From Cinclus cinclus (taxonomy: Eukaryota; Chordata; Aves; Passeriformes; Cinclidae): a DNA stretch of 64,000 bases. The notes under the pieces were generated by a model that made no database searches, was not told where the DNA came from, and saw only the letters and a program-made list of their open reading frames with translations. The stretch is from NCBI RefSeq assembly GCF_963662255.1, contig NC_085047.1:19750258-19814257 (forward strand). Direction: 5' to 3'. Shown here one piece after another: positions 25,288 through 39,153 of this stretch (position 1 is the stretch's first letter; every line of letters starts with the position of its first letter). The translations under genes and the position numbers were made by a program.

Positions 25288-28200
25288 GAAGAAGTGCTGG
25301 AGGTGCTCAGCCAGAGCAGTACCAGGACTCCCCCACCATGACCAAAGCTGGGCTGACTGAGGTAGAGGACACCCTGCAATTTTCTTGGAAGTGACAGGGT
25401 GAGCGACCTACTGTGACAAGAAACCTGCATCACTCCTGTGGCAGCACACCCTGGCAGGGGAAAACATTGATTTTCTCATTGCTCATATCACACTGAGGTA
25501 GAGAAGGTTCCCTATTTACTGACTGGCAGTTGGAAGAAAACAAACCACCTGTGATTTACCAGGATCCCTACTTAATATACCTAATACACATAAACTGGAA
25601 ACTCAGCCTTGCTGCAGCTCCTAGCTGTGGAACAGTAGGAACTTCTGCAATTAAGAGAAAAAACAGAGCAGTTTATTAAGCACAGTTGTGGGAACATAGT
25701 TTCAGTTTTCAGTGGGTTCATCTGAATATTTTTTCCATTTTAGTTCATGTAAGTTCACGCCCTTTGGGTTTCACATGAAGCCGTAGGGTCTGAGAAGCTC
25801 AAAAAATCTCAAAATCAAAATGTCAAGTTGAAACGAAACCATAAAAGGTATTTGGATTTGCATGAAAACGGGCCCAGATTTGCTTCAGGAGTTCCTGAAG
25901 CCTGGTAAAGCTTTTGAAGAGCCTAATCTGAGTTTTGTGGTTTCAGTGCAGACAGAAAGCAGTGCAAGAGAGCAGATGGGCTCCTTTCAGGAACCCAAGG
26001 CAGAGGCAAATGATTAAGAAGCTATGAGAACAAGAACCATGGAGTGGGGGGGTCAGGGAATATTAAAAAAAACCCTCCAAAACCAAATTTTCAATTGCTG
26101 AATGCTACGTATTAGGACCTAAGAGAATACAGGTCATGTCAAGGCACTACAAGATAGCAGACAGATCCTGTTTCTGAGGATCAGGTTCTGAATGGGAACA
26201 CAGAGGTTTGGAGATAAGTGCAGCCACAACAGTGCCGTACACCCTTCTGCCCATACATTGAACATCACTCTCCCTTTACAAGTAATCCTCTTCCCACAGT
26301 ACTTCAGCCACGCATGGGGTAGGAAAACAAAAAGAAAATAATCTACCAGGCTTATGCTCTCTGGTTAACACCTATAAACTTGTCCAAACATCAAATATTT
26401 TAAATTCTGGCTTTGATCTATTTTTAAATGAGTTATTTCAATTTAATATGCTCCAAATTTATTCTTATTACATTCTTTTACTGACATAAAAATAAACATT
26501 TCAGAGTGACAAGTCAATTTAGTTGCTCACCTGAAAATATGCAGAATAAATTTAATTGAGAAATTAACTTTTCTTTCCACTTGGAGTCTATATATCTCAT
26601 TCAATTAGACTCTACATTAGCATCTTTTACATTGACAGGATGCAGAGGAGGTACTCATTGATTACTTGGGATTTAGTCTCCTGGCTGAACAACTGGGTGT
26701 CATAAAAACAGAAATATCTCACTATGACTGACATAATAAGGGTATACAATGTTATGAGCAATGTAAGCAAAATCTTCAACGCTTACAAGCATCTTTCTTT
26801 GAGAGCATTTTTCCTTCTAACTACACAAAAATTTAACATCTAACCTGCAAATTAAACTTTCAGTCCCCTCTTCTTGTTTTTTCTGCAAAAAAAAATAACA
26901 GAAGGAGAAGAAATTTTAACAGAAGAAAATATAAATTTGGCTGAAACACCAAGTTTTGGTCCCTTCCATCAGTAAGATCCTTATTTTCGTATCTTCTCAA
27001 GAGTTCATCTTGCCAAAGAAAATAAAATGGTTTTTCATAGCTTCAGCATTTGCTTGAATTCTCATGAACTTGGAGTGGTACTCACATTTTCTGCTATCCT
27101 CCCAGGAGCATGCACTCAGGAGATATGACACTCCCCGCTGACATTGTCATGCAGCATCACTACAGACCAACCAGCAGCATTTCCAGCATCTGCACATTTA
27201 ATAACCATGGTTTGCAGAAGAACCATTACTTTGGTGTCATCTTGCTTTGGCATTTCACCCTTTCACAGGTTTACTGCCATACAGGCCACTAAGCTTATTT
27301 GACCTATGAAGCCATTTATTCTCCATACCCTTTCAGCACCTTCTTTTGTGATATAAAGGAAATCCCATTGGTTTGGCCTGTCCTCATAGCATACACTCTC
27401 CCCAGCCATGTCTTTAGTTCGAGACCCCTCACAAGTGCTACCTCATACTGAAATTGTACTTTGGATGCCATCTTTCAGAGAGGATATTCTTTGCACCATC
27501 AGGAGCTGTCTACATCCTTTTAGCTGAGACTATAACCTGGCATTCAAAGGATGCTTAGTCTGACCATTTCCATTGAAATTGGTTGGATTTAAGTGCTTAA
27601 GCAGGCTTTCAGGCTGTGTCAAACAGTCTTTGTGCCTCATCTAGTAGATCTGAAGACAAAGACTACATTCCCACACTGCAAAGATAACAACTAGGTTTGT
27701 TTGTGAAATCGTAGTGGAGCAGCTTTACTATCTGAAAATTCAGCCTCAGTTTCAATAATACGCTGGGTCAGGGTAAAAATGGTCAAAAGGCAATAGTTTC
27801 CATGCCTTGGTCACGGCCAACCAAACTACTGAGGAATCTTCTTTCCAAATGATGTTTCGATACATTTTCTGTTAATTTCATAGAAATGCACTATTGTAAA
27901 ATATGCAACCTTAAGATGCAAATAAAAACCTAAACCATAACAATTTACTTCATCTAAGCAAAACTAAAGAGTTTAATTTTCTGTCTAGGCAGGAAAGGTT
28001 ACAAGGGGTAGTCTGAAGTCCTCTTGTTCAAACAGTGTGGACTTTTGTGCAGCAGTTTCAGAAGACACCTCAAATAATAACAGTCCAAATTCTCAGAATT
28101 TCTGCAAGTAAGATTTGAAGTGTTCAGCCTGGCCCTGGGCCAGAGCATGCAGGAGGCAGGCCCAGGTAGTTCTTCATTCTTCATGTCTGGCATCCCAAAC

Positions 28201-28308
28201 AGATCATTGCCCCATTGACCATTTTATGGTCACTCCTCCCCTTCCAAAGAAGCAGATGTAACAAAGGAACAGCTGCTGTGGCAGCCGGACAAACAGAGTT
28301 TATTTTAC

Positions 28309-28998
28309 AGAATCACAGCATCACTAGGTTGGAAGAGACCTTCAAGACCATTGAGTCCAATCCATGCCCTAACACCTCAACTAAACCATGGCACTAAGTG
28401 CCACATCCAGTCATTTTTGTTTTTAAATACATCCAAGGATGGTGACTCCACCACCACCCCAGTCAGACTATTCCAGTAATTTATTACTCTTACAGTGAAA
28501 ACCTTTTTCCTAATATCCAACCTATATTTCCCTTGGCAAAGCTTAAGACTGTGTCCTTGTTCTGTCGTTGCTGCCTGGAGAAAGAGACCAAACCCCACCT
28601 GACTACAGCCACCTTCCAGGAGTTTTAGAGTGTGATAAGGTCGCCTCTGAGTCTCCTTTTCTCCAGGCTAAACACTCTCAGCTCCCTCAGCCATTCCTCA
28701 CAGGGTTTGTGTTCCAATCCCCTCACCAGCCTTATTGCCTCCTCTGGATACATTCAAGCATCTCAATGTCCTTCCTAAACTGAGGGGCCCAGAACTGGAC
28801 ACAGCATTCAAGGTGTAACCCACCAGTGCTGAGTACAGGAGAAGAATGACCTCCCTGCTCCTGCTGGCCACACCATTCCTGATCCAGGCCAGGGGCCATT
28901 GGCCTTCTTGGCTACACCAGAACACACTGCTGGCTCATGTTCAGCTGGCTGTCGACCAGAACCCCCAGGTCCCTTTCTGCCTGGGAACTGTCCAGCCA
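28309..28998 (-). mobile_element. CR1 LINE 3' fragment, longest copy, minus strand
   Basis: This is the longest CR1 copy, about 690 bp. On the plus strand it starts CAGAATCACAGCATCACTAG and TTGGAAGAGACCTTCAAGAC and runs to GTCGACCAGAACCCCCAGGT near 28950. On the minus strand a frame covering 28377-28598 keeps the CR1 C-terminal tail: a KLCQGKYRLDIRKKVFTVRV block, then YWNSL and VESPSLDVFKN. This region lies downstream of the reverse transcriptase in CR1 ORF2. The endonuclease and catalytic RT regions are absent because the copy is 5' truncated at about 28998. Frames shift between 28598 and 28698, so it is not functional. The wording resembles the CR1-E/J groups, but the subfamily is uncertain without alignment. 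Confidence 0.94.
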
Positions 28999-31900
28999 GC
29001 CTATTTAAGCAGCTGTCACCTGGACTTAAGCCTTTTCCTCAGAGAAAAGAAATAACAAGTTGCCCAAAAATTCAAGCTCGTCTCCCTTTATCCATGGGCA
29101 GCTTGCAGGGTGGTAGAGGAACCACAGCAGATGTTTCTCTCCCTGAGGATGTGTATGGGCTGTTAGGATTAGAGGGGACTGCTGCATCAGGGGGTGGAAT
29201 GAGGTCATGAGGATGGTGTCCATCATAACTCAACTTCAGCTTCAGAAACTGGATGACCATTAAACTTGTTACTACAGTGTAATGAGCAGGTGGTTTTGAC
29301 AACATTCCTGCTGGTTTCACAGATTTTCTAGGAGCCATTGCCTTAAAGCCACCATCCAGATCCCAGCTTCTCTGTAAATCACCCTAGCAGTACTAAGTGA
29401 AAGAAGAGGTGATGGTGATGGGAGTGAAATCTTTAAATAGTATTTAAAAGAAAGGAACAATCAGACAAGAAGTCCTTGCACCTTGCGTTATCCATCTATC
29501 AACAACATTTAAAAGTCCCAGCAAAAAAAAAAGGATGAAATGGGAAATAAAATATGATACAGGGTAAGGGAAAACACAACAGAACAAAGGTGTTGCCCAA
29601 AGAGTAGTTGGTCCCCACACATACCTTCATGCATGAAGCAGTCTTGCTCACTAGCTGGTTGTAGGCATGGGGAAGGCTGCAAGTAGCCCATTGGACTTGC
29701 AGTACTTGCTGTGAAATTTGCCACTGAACCTTGTCTATAGCCTAAAGCAAAACCAAAAAAAAAATAAACAAAAAGTAAAGCAGAAAAAGAGTGAAAATGC
29801 TACACCACAATGTTATGTAAAAAGAGAAGCACAGCTGGAATCATTTTTAGAAGATTTGGGGTTTGTCCTGTGACAGCTTCATCTCTGTGGTTTTTCTTGG
29901 TACCGATACAGTGTGAGAAGTGTACAGCTGTACTTCCGTTCTTGAAAATAAACATACAGTATTAGGCAGAAATCAATTGGTACACAAGGGAGCCAATTCT
30001 GCCGGATGTCACCTAGCTGTACAGGCAGGAACTTCCCCAGAGGTGCCACCACCACACATGGAAGATGACACGCTGGGACTGTGTGATCTCACCCAGAACT
30101 AGGCCATAACACCCAGGGATACAGCACAGGGCTAGGGAGGCTAGGCTCAAGCCTGAGCAGAAGACATGAGCAGTGGCACCCAAGGAGATGCAGCTCCTGT
30201 GGCAAGGTACCAAAATTTCTCAGGAGCTGAGCAGTCCAGCAGACACTTAAACACAGGGCTGTTTTTTCCCATAACTCATCACCATGCTCTTTGGAAAACC
30301 TGACTCACAACGTTACAAGCAACATCAGCAACTTAAATCCTGTTATTTATCTGTAGGACAACAATGTCTAGAGGCCCCAGGCATGGCATAGCATTGCTCC
30401 GTCCAGGCACTGCACAATCCTGCTGGCTGCAAGCAGTAGCTCCAGGAGAGTTGACCTGGCACTGGCTACCATCATCAGCTTCCCATGAAACTCTTGAGTA
30501 GACATGGCTTCCCACCAGCCTTAACCCATCCCATTTCTCTTTTCTGATCAATCACTTCACTGTAGAGAATATTTAGATTTGAAACCACGGTGCCAGGCTC
30601 CAGCAGCTCTGGTGCTGTTGGTGAGGCATCCCAAGCACGTTGCCTGGATTAACTCCAGCCCATGCAGACTCAGCCCTGCTAGGTTTGCATCACAGGCAAG
30701 ACAGACACAGGCAACCAACATCTCTTTCTATGGGTCATGTATGTGCTCCCAGTCCTTCATCAGTCCTTGGGAGAGAAGCTGTCACTCCCTCCCTGAGCTC
30801 ATGTTTTCTTCAGCCCATCAGGAGTTTCCTGCAGCTTGAACTTAGGAAGGCAGCATGGGCTTTCATCCCTTTTGCTCTCCAAGACTTCCTGAAAAGATCC
30901 AGCTGTGACTTCTCCTATAAATGGACATTTAATGGGGACATTGTAAAGCAAAGCTCATGCCTATGGGGACACAGCATTAGTTTCACAATGTAAGGGCCCA
31001 CACAGGGAGAGGGAGCTGACTGGCAGCCTCCCCCAGGAGGGGACAGACATGGTTTAGTGACCTGCTGCAGCAACTCCACTGTTCAAGCCCCAGGCAGAAG
31101 GAAATGCTCTCTGCAAAGGAAGAAGGGGACTTCCTCAAGCACAGAAGAGAGGGAAAGATGGTGGGTCTGGACCAGCATAGCATATCAAGATCTAGATTTA
31201 TTTATTTTGTCCTCCCCAACCTTCCCTGTGACCTTAGGCAACCTGCCCTAATCTTTGCAAAAGTTTTGAGTGTTTTGTGCATGCACAGAAAGGGCCAGGG
31301 CTCAGCACCCTGGCAGACAGGCTGCATGCCCACCTGATTCCCACTGGTCATGCCAGGGACAGCGTGGCACCACAGGGACATGGAGAAGAGCCATGACCAG
31401 AGCAAAGTCACAGGCACCTTTTGTTTGAAACACTTGCAAAACAAAAAACATCTCATGTTGCCATCATGAGAGGACTGAAGTCAAGCTCTGAAAACACATA
31501 GGAGCCCTCTTTTGGAAATCAGATAGTTCTTCCTCATTCCCCAAACTTAAATATACAAGAAAGGAGACTGGTACCAGTGTTGTCAGATATTTTAAGTCTT
31601 TTCAATCCATCTGGGCCAGAGCAAAATAGACCAGAAGAGGGAAAGCCCTTGTTGAACCATAACTAATGGTATAGCATATCCCTCTGATCCAGACCCAGTC
31701 TTGCAGCCCTTTCACCAAAATTGTGGGATAGCTCCTTAACCTACCTGAGTCAGCAGGAGCACATGGGTTTCTGTGGAAAGGAGGAACATTTCCCACAGGA
31801 TAAACATACCTTCATGCTTTTTGGTAGGAATACTCACAGTAACCTGCTAGCCAGAAGCATGTGCAGGCTAACAAGATGTCTGAAAATTGGCCTGTAATTT

Positions 31901-33306
31901 AACTTTTGGCAGAAAATGAGCAATAGGAGAGGTCCTTGTTTCAAACCTACACCTCTAAGACAGGCCTTGGACATTTATTACCAAATGTGAAACTCTTAGC
32001 TCAAGCTAAACAATAGAATTACAGAAGTAATTTGAAGAATATTTATTATACAAATATTGAAGTCTCAGAATACACAGTTGAGAACAGACACATCTCCAAG
32101 AGCTATAGCTCATGGGTAGAGATCCCAAAACAGCATTAGCTGTGCACTGCCAGCCACCATCAGTTTGCTCATGTTTGCCTTGTGCCCTTCCCAATCTCAT
32201 GGGAGCAGGACTATAAGAATAAGCTTCTGCTATCAGATGGAGATTTTTGGCTTCTGTGTTTGGGGGCAGTGAGACTGCCCACACAATTTCATCTCACTGC
32301 AGTACACAGACATTTGAAATTTGCTTTTGCCCCACAAACAGGAGCAGTTTCTCTTCTGATTCACGCTGAAAGCAGCAGGGGATTTTCAGAATCATCACAA
32401 CACAAGACGTCATCTTCCTCTGCTGGCAAGAGGGATTGGAAATGACTGACCTGATTTCATAAAATATCAGCATGTATGTGGCGTGTGGCCTGTTACTCTT
32501 CCACACTACTGTGGTTTCCGGGCACACGGCATCAGCCTGCCTGCTACAGACTCTAAAGCAAAATACAGGTTGGGAAACTGAAAAAGTGGAAGAGGAACAA
32601 AACAGAAATGCCTGGACAGATCTGCATCCAGTGTTGGCCAGCTAACATTTGAATCAGAACGAAAGTAGTAACTGAATTGGAAAACATTCATTTCCTCTCC
32701 TTCTAAAATAGCAGTAGAGTGAGGCACAGGAAGTACACATGCTCTCATGCTTTGATTTTCAAACAAATGTCAGATGAAATGACATCAAAAAGAGATGGAA
32801 TGAGCCTGGGAAAGTCCTTTGTTTATTACTTTTTTCTTTGCTTTCCTTTGCATAAAGGCAAAGTTTTGGCTTGCTTCTACATTTGCAGATTCACTGAATA
32901 ATTTCAGTGGTACCTGAAATTCAGAATATGTCACTATAAACTATTCAGAAACTGGCCTGGAAAATACTTTTGTTGCATAAAACCACAGGCTATTTCAAAA
33001 TTGAAGTATATTATCTCCTTGGAAATATTTCAACGAGACAAAAATTGACAGGGCCCAGTGCACAGGAATTAATTTCTCCAGTAAAAGCATAAAAATAATT
33101 TTTTTAAAAGTTCTTTTTCCTTACATAATCCACACCCTGCCCTCAGCTCACTTTCACACTACTGGACCTCATGGCACCTTTCCAAAGCCCTTTACTGCTT
33201 TAAAGTATATTGAATTTAACAGGCTTGGTGCAAAGGCATTTTTATACATTGCTCCTTTATTTTTCTTCAATTTCTGATTCAGTCTTGGGTGGCTTCTGTT
33301 TCTTTT
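28999..33306. other. Non-coding sequence, no gene seen
   Basis: The CR1 match stops at about 28998 and nothing recognisable replaces it up to the LTR insertion. Overlapping open frames at 29072-29338, 30579-30993 and 32006-32527 occur on opposing strands without known domains or convincing splice signals. An A-rich tract lies near 29523-29532 and 29753-29767. Confidence 0.55.
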
Positions 33307-33311
33307 CACTC
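33307..33311. repeat. Target-site duplication CACTC, left copy
   Basis: CACTC directly precedes the LTR and is repeated exactly at 34027-34031 directly after it. A 5-bp duplication is made by the retroviral integrase and is typical of ERVL-type (class III) and some class I elements. Confidence 0.85.
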
Positions 33312-34026
33312 TGTCCTAGTTCGAAAGACAGGTATTTGCTAAGAAAGGCAGAAGTCTCCCTTTGAAAATGAAAAGTGTGATCCCTCCTCCCCACAAATTA
33401 TTATAATTTTGAAATTAAGGGAGCTCTCAGGCAAAGATATGGGGATAGGAATAACAGTTCTTTACTAGTATATCTAACAAGACATACAAGAACAACAACA
33501 GCTATGAAATTACCCACAAACAGAACAGTGACTCAGTCCCAGTGTTTTTTGGCTGCAGGCACCTTTTCCCTGAGCTGCAGTTCCTGGTGCTGGGGGCGGG
33601 CGGGTCCCGCAGAGTTGCAGGAGGGCTGGGGGTGATGGCAGCGCTGTCTCAGGGGGAGAGAGAGATGGAGAGAGAGCCCTCCACTCACGGTGTGGGTCCT
33701 GGTGCTCAGCAGAGTGCTGGATGGTGGCAGGTTAAAGCGAGAAGGCAGCAGGGCAGGGTCTGACAGCAGTGAGGATGGCTCCCAGTGCTGGGATGGCAGG
33801 GATGGGGCTGAGGAGGCGATCGTCCTTCTCGTCCAAACTCCACGGGGGAAATGGGGCCGAGCCAGAGCCTTCCGCTTCCTCTTCTGGCTGTTTGGATATC
33901 GAGGGGTTTCCCTCCTCTCTCCCCTCCCCCTTTCCCCCTTGCCACCAGGGCCCAGTCAACAGGTATCTTAGCATGGCAATGAGGAAAATTCCACAGAGGG
34001 AAAAGGGAAAGAACCAACCCCCAACA
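33312..34026 (-). mobile_element. Solo LTR of an endogenous retrovirus (ERVL-like?), 715 bp
   Basis: The block begins TGTCCTAGTT and ends CCAACA, so it has the TG...CA ends of a retroviral LTR with TGT/ACA inverted tips. It is flanked by an exact 5-bp CACTC duplication. No gag, pol or env sequence and no second LTR adjoin it, so this is a solo LTR, the usual product of recombination between two LTRs. Reading the minus strand as sense places AGTAAA (33461-33466 on the plus strand reads TTTACT) about 150 bp from the 3' end as a possible poly(A) signal; this and recalled similarity to passerine LTRs set the strand, which is an inference. The middle is CpG- and G-rich with GA-rich runs near 33654-33682. 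Open frames at 33542-34050 on both strands lie inside the LTR and are not genes. Confidence 0.85.
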
Positions 34027-34031
34027 CACTC
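34027..34031. repeat. Target-site duplication CACTC, right copy
   Basis: This is the exact match of the left copy at 33307-33311. Together the two copies fix the LTR boundaries to the base and indicate that the insertion has not been disturbed at its edges. Confidence 0.85.
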
Positions 34032-37000
34032 CAATTTAATGTATTCCTGAGTATCATTTCAACTCAACACATTCAAAAGCAGCTTGTATGGACCCAGTGA
34101 CGTCTCTCTACCCAACTGATGGGAAGAGGGAAGGAGCAGAGCCCTCTGGCTGGGAAGGAACCAGCCTTGTGTATGGCAGGCAGTGAATCAGAGGTGAACT
34201 CATCCCCAGCAGTTCACATTGAGCAGCAGCTGCTGGAAAGTTTATTTCATAGGCTTGCTTCTCATGAATGCTCTGATCCTGTGGGGTCTTTAGGCTAAGG
34301 CTAAAAAATCCAATTTTGGCACCACAAGGCACTGTACAAGCACCCCATGGAGAGCTGAGGCTGGGATACACCATCAACAGAAGCCAGGGATAATCTGATT
34401 TACTCCATTCTGCTCAGCATCAGACAACTAGCCAGTGTGCACCAAGTGTTCACACCACCACCAGAAAGGATAATTACAAAAATAACACTACAAAAGTGTA
34501 CATAAGTACAAAAATAACAAGTAACACTGGTGATAATATTCCAAAAGCCAGCCTTGCATGAGGAGATCTAGCACTGCTCAGGAGGCACCAGCATCTTGAA
34601 GCAAATATTCAGCAGCCTCTTGCTCCCTATGTGGTCGTGTCCCCAGTGCAGCAGGTTAGGGACCAACTTGTGAAAAACAGATTAAAGGACTCATACCCCA
34701 AACCAGCTTCTATCCTAAAAACTAAAACTAAATTATGGCCAGGTTCACCTTTTGAAGATCAGAATACGAAATAGGATACATGGCCCATGGTCCTACAGGT
34801 TTGTTTCTGGAGAGTTTCTTCTCTCTTCCAGGCTGGAGTGACATCTGTACTGACTGCAGCCAGGCCCCACACCGACCAATTTTTCTATCAAAGGATCCCT
34901 CTTCAATATGTTTGCTCCCTAGTCAGCCTGAAGCACTATCAGCTTCTTTACATCCATCAGATGGCAGAGGTACTATTGTCTTTAAAACTGTGAGCACAAC
35001 CTCTGGCAAGGTTAAAGCCACAGCACTTCTACCTGGCCCAGCTGGAGCAAGGACTGAGCAAAGCAAAGAGCCTTGCAGCAGCAGCCCTGACAATCAGAGT
35101 AACTCATCTCTGGGGAAACCCTGATTCATAAACCAGCTTTTCTTAAATCACAGTGCAGACACCTCTTCTTTTAGGAAGCAGCAAAAATGTGCATGTATCT
35201 CACCTAATTCAAGGGAGCTTTTTCTGAGTAATCCTTCCCCAAATTGGTTTTCAGCAAGATGGCTCACCAGGGCCTCCTACATCAGGCAGTAGTGTGCAAT
35301 GATGTGCTTTATCAAAGAGCACTTTCTGTTTTCAGAGAGAGAGAGAGAAACCCAGAAGATCACTCTCATTTTTCTCAGATACATTTATTGTGATTTCAGC
35401 ACTGTTGGAAGCTAACTTCAGAAAGGCAGGTTGGGTGAGTATCTTGGTAGTTACTGATTTCCCCTTTGCTCTTGTCACTTCCTCTTTATTAATTTTAAAA
35501 GTGATGGATAATGTCTATTTTAGAAGGTTAAAACAAGACATATTTGTGGCTTTTTTTCCCCATTTTGTGCAAGTTAAACACAGGCCACAAGCCTCCAGTG
35601 GGTACTGGATTTGAAGAAGCATGCTGGAGCTGAGGAAAAAGAAGCCTCTTTCAGTAACATGAACATCCCAATATGAGAGGTGGAACCTGCCTGAACACAA
35701 AGCACTTCTTCAGCTCATCAGAAGCACAAGAGAAAGAGTGAGCTGAAAAGGCAGGGTAAGTGCAGTACTGAAGAAATATCCTTGAACCAGTCTGCTTCAG
35801 GGTTTAATGCACAGCATCCATAGCAAGGCAGCTGGTGCATGGGGGTCTGAGCTCTGTCCTTCTCATGCATGGGCTTAGTTAAGCCCTTCAATGCTTGGCA
35901 GTGCCCATATTGGCACCTCACACTCAGCCTAATTCTCCTCCTTCTCACTGCACCTGCCTGTGTGTCACACCAGTCTCCTGACCTCAAGCAGAGGCTCACC
36001 AGCAGCCAAGCACTGTAAACAGGACTGACTCAACAGATCTGTGGGGATTGCTCTGCACACCCACAAAAGAAGATGGCGAGGCTCATTCCATTGCCAAATC
36101 CTGTCTCTCACTGCCCTCAGCTCAGTGCCTCACTTCTCTCCATGGCAGGACCAAGGAAGTGGCTCTTGTGAGTCAGCAGGCAGCACCTCCAGCACTGGCA
36201 CAGCAACACGAGCTCTGAGGGAGGATTTGTCACCTCAAGGGTGGAAGCTCCTGCTTGTTATCCACAATGCACCTCACCAATCCTTTTTCTAAAAGGGAGT
36301 TTAAAAAACCTCTTCTCGTGCAAGGAAGGAAGAAGAAGAGAAAAGCCTCACAGTGAGCTGGTGGGTTAAAGTGGGACACAAAGTGACCTCTGCAACAGCT
36401 CACATGCCATGCAAAGAGCCAGAGAGTGAAGGGGGACAGTACTCCCTGCTCCCACATCATGCAGGTTTCTAGGGCTCCTGGAGCAACTCTAGGCCTGTGT
36501 GGGTCTCACTTGACTGCTACTAAAGCAAATGAGAGGAAAAAAGTGAGTAGGAGCTGCCCACAGTACAGCTCTGGGGGTTGGGTTGATATTTCACTTCACA
36601 TTGCAGAGGTCTGGCTCCTCTACCCTGCACATCTCCTTGGTGCCACTGTCCTCACCCCACCAGGAACTGCTCTGGCTGCTGCTCCAGGTTTCTTTACCCT
36701 CTCCAGTTATGCAACTGTCAAAGCTCTTGATAAGAGTGAGAAAACTGCTATTGTCTCCCAAACTACTCTGATCTATCTGCTGCAATAATTAAATATTTTG
36801 CAAGACCTGATCCCTTTTCTGCATAAATCTGGTTTAGATAAGAGCATTTTTCACCACCTCTGGGAAGTCAGCAAAACATTTATGAAAACAATTCCTCAAG
36901 TCAGAGTGAAGTCCTCTGGCCTTACTTTGACCAACAACTCCTGCAAACCACATTAGGCACGTCCAGAGAGAGATGAGGTGTCCTTCAACAATCCCACAAA

Positions 37001-39150
37001 CACCATCCCTGTCAGAAACAGTGGAGGGATGAGATTGGTAACACACTGGTCTTTTTCTTCTTTCCATCCTTCACTCCTGCCAGAACCCACTCCTCCCTCT
37101 CTGTCATGTTGGTGGTAATTCATCACCGCCTCATGACTCACAGGCACATTAGAGCTACTGAAAGAGCTGTCAAGGGGAATCAAGGCCTGAGCACTGCTTC
37201 AAAGCAGATCTGCATCCAGAGCAGCATGCTTCATTTCAGCCTCTCCACCTGCCACATTCACAGGTGTGTTTGCAGATCTGCGTGTTTTAGGAGGAAAGTT
37301 CATCCTCGAGTCAGAAATTTATTAGGCCAGTGTCAAGCTAGTTCAAATGATAGCAGTTTGCTGTGGCCAGCTTATTTTCTCCCTCAGAAGCATGAAAAGT
37401 TTTGATTTGTATTCAGTTATACATTTTCCTATAGTGATAAATGATGACCTTTCATCAAAATGTACTTCAAAAGTTTGCATTCCAGGCACCTTCTGAAAAG
37501 GAAACTCCTTGATATTTGATTTCTGAGTAGAAGACAACAGACTGTAACTATGACATCTTCTGCTGTTTGGAAAGGACTCCAGAAATCTCCCACCTGGAGG
37601 TTAATTTCAGACATTCAAGGAGACCACTGGTTCCTGCTTAGCTACTTGCAGAGGGAAATTCCAATGTTCTCCCATTCTTTGATCCTGCTAAAACTTAACT
37701 GTGAAAGCCTCACCAAGAATACCATTTAGGAGGAAAAGTGCAAGCTGCAGCTGTGGTAGCTCTCAAGTACTTTAGGGTGAGAGAGGCTCAAAAATCAACC
37801 TCAGGAATTATATATTCGATAATGAGAAACTACACTTTCTGCTCCCCAGCAACAGAATTGCTTCTTTCATCACAAACAAGATAAGCAGCTCTGAGTTGTG
37901 AAATATCTTGTTTGACACTGAAACAAGGATCACAGGTAAGAATTGAGGTAGCATTGATTGGCATTCCCCATTGACTTTTCACACAGCCCATGGAAATCCA
38001 AACATAGACAGCAGTGTTGCTTCCCATCAGATACAAAGTCATTCTGCAAGTTAAAATATCTGAAAGTTCAGGGTCCTCTTGAACTACAATAGGTACTTGA
38101 AGATTTGCTGCCCTTTTCCTCATCCACCATTTAGAAATACCATCAGACACCTTCCCATGACTACAGATAGATGCAGCCTCTCATGTTTTCAGGCCAAAAC
38201 TACTTGGGGTACATTCTGCTGCTGCACATCACAGTTCACTCTGAGTCTGGAGTTATGGAAGGACAAGACTTCCACGTCTTGCTGTCAGCTCAACAGCTTA
38301 GCACCACAACATGCCCATAACCTGCTTTCCTCCTTAACACACTGCAGCCACAATGGGTTCATTGCAAGAGTTTTAAATAGGTAAACAGGGCTGCTTTCAT
38401 CTCCAGTGGGTTACAGATAACAAGTGGTTTTGCTGGCAGATCAAGTCAGGTCTTCGTGTTGTCTTCCTGCCCAGTAGCTTGCCCTGCACCTCATGCTGAG
38501 GGCAAGCCCTCAAACCACCAGAGCCAGCTGCTTGCTCTAGGCAGGAAGATTGTGCCTGGGAAATGCTCCCAGGGATCCCACCACAACACACTGGAGAGGG
38601 CTGTTGCTCTTGCAGCTTCCTCCCTCTGGCAAAGAAGCCAGTGGGCAGGCAGTGGTAATATCTTCCTCTAGCACAGCTGGTTCAAAGTGAACTTGACTTA
38701 AATTATAACTGAGTAAGCAATATTGCTTTTCAAAATGTTTTAAGGAAAAAAAAGAAGTCTTCTCCAAAGAAACAATCAATTTATAATCCAGCTGTTTCTT
38801 ATACAATTACAGCTTAAAGTTGAGGTTATTAATTTTGAACTAAAAGGTTCTTTTGTGCGAGATGGGATGGAAAGATCACTTCTAACACAATATTATCTTT
38901 GAGTTATGAAGTGAATATATTATCTAAGCTAGACAAGACATTGATAAGTATCTAAGAGGATGGGTCTTTTGGCAACCACTATTTCTCTTTTTCCACTGAT
39001 GCAACAGAATTTTTTTTTTAGGTACTGTCTAATATTTTTCAAACTGAACATGCATCTCAGAGCACAATCTTGAGGCACACAGAATAGATGATCCCTTATT
39101 CCAGGCTCCTCCAATGATTTGCAGATGCTTCACATGCTCATGACCCCCAC
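34032..39150. other. Non-coding sequence, no gene seen
   Basis: No element or exon is recognisable. A (GA)-type run is at 35334-35348. Several 200-350-bp open frames (for example 34780-35124, 36426-36788, 37830-38150) overlap frames of similar size on the other strand and carry no domain, so I do not call them. Confidence 0.55.
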
Positions 39151-39153
39151 AAG

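Larger units (their letters stand above)
19620..28305. other. Non-coding sequence with a possible MIR and a poly(A) run
   Basis: Apart from a weak MIR-like stretch at 23140-23215 and the A25 run at 25263-25287 (listed separately), I see no element or gene. A 9-bp perfect stem with a 2-base loop lies at 25882-25901. The section around 26390-26620 is strikingly A/T-rich with several TTTAAT/ATTTAA stretches. Open frames are short and overlapping. Confidence 0.5.

Noticed and set aside
33542..34050. Open frames on both strands near 33.5-34.05 kb
   Set aside because: They lie in the solo LTR, which does not encode proteins.
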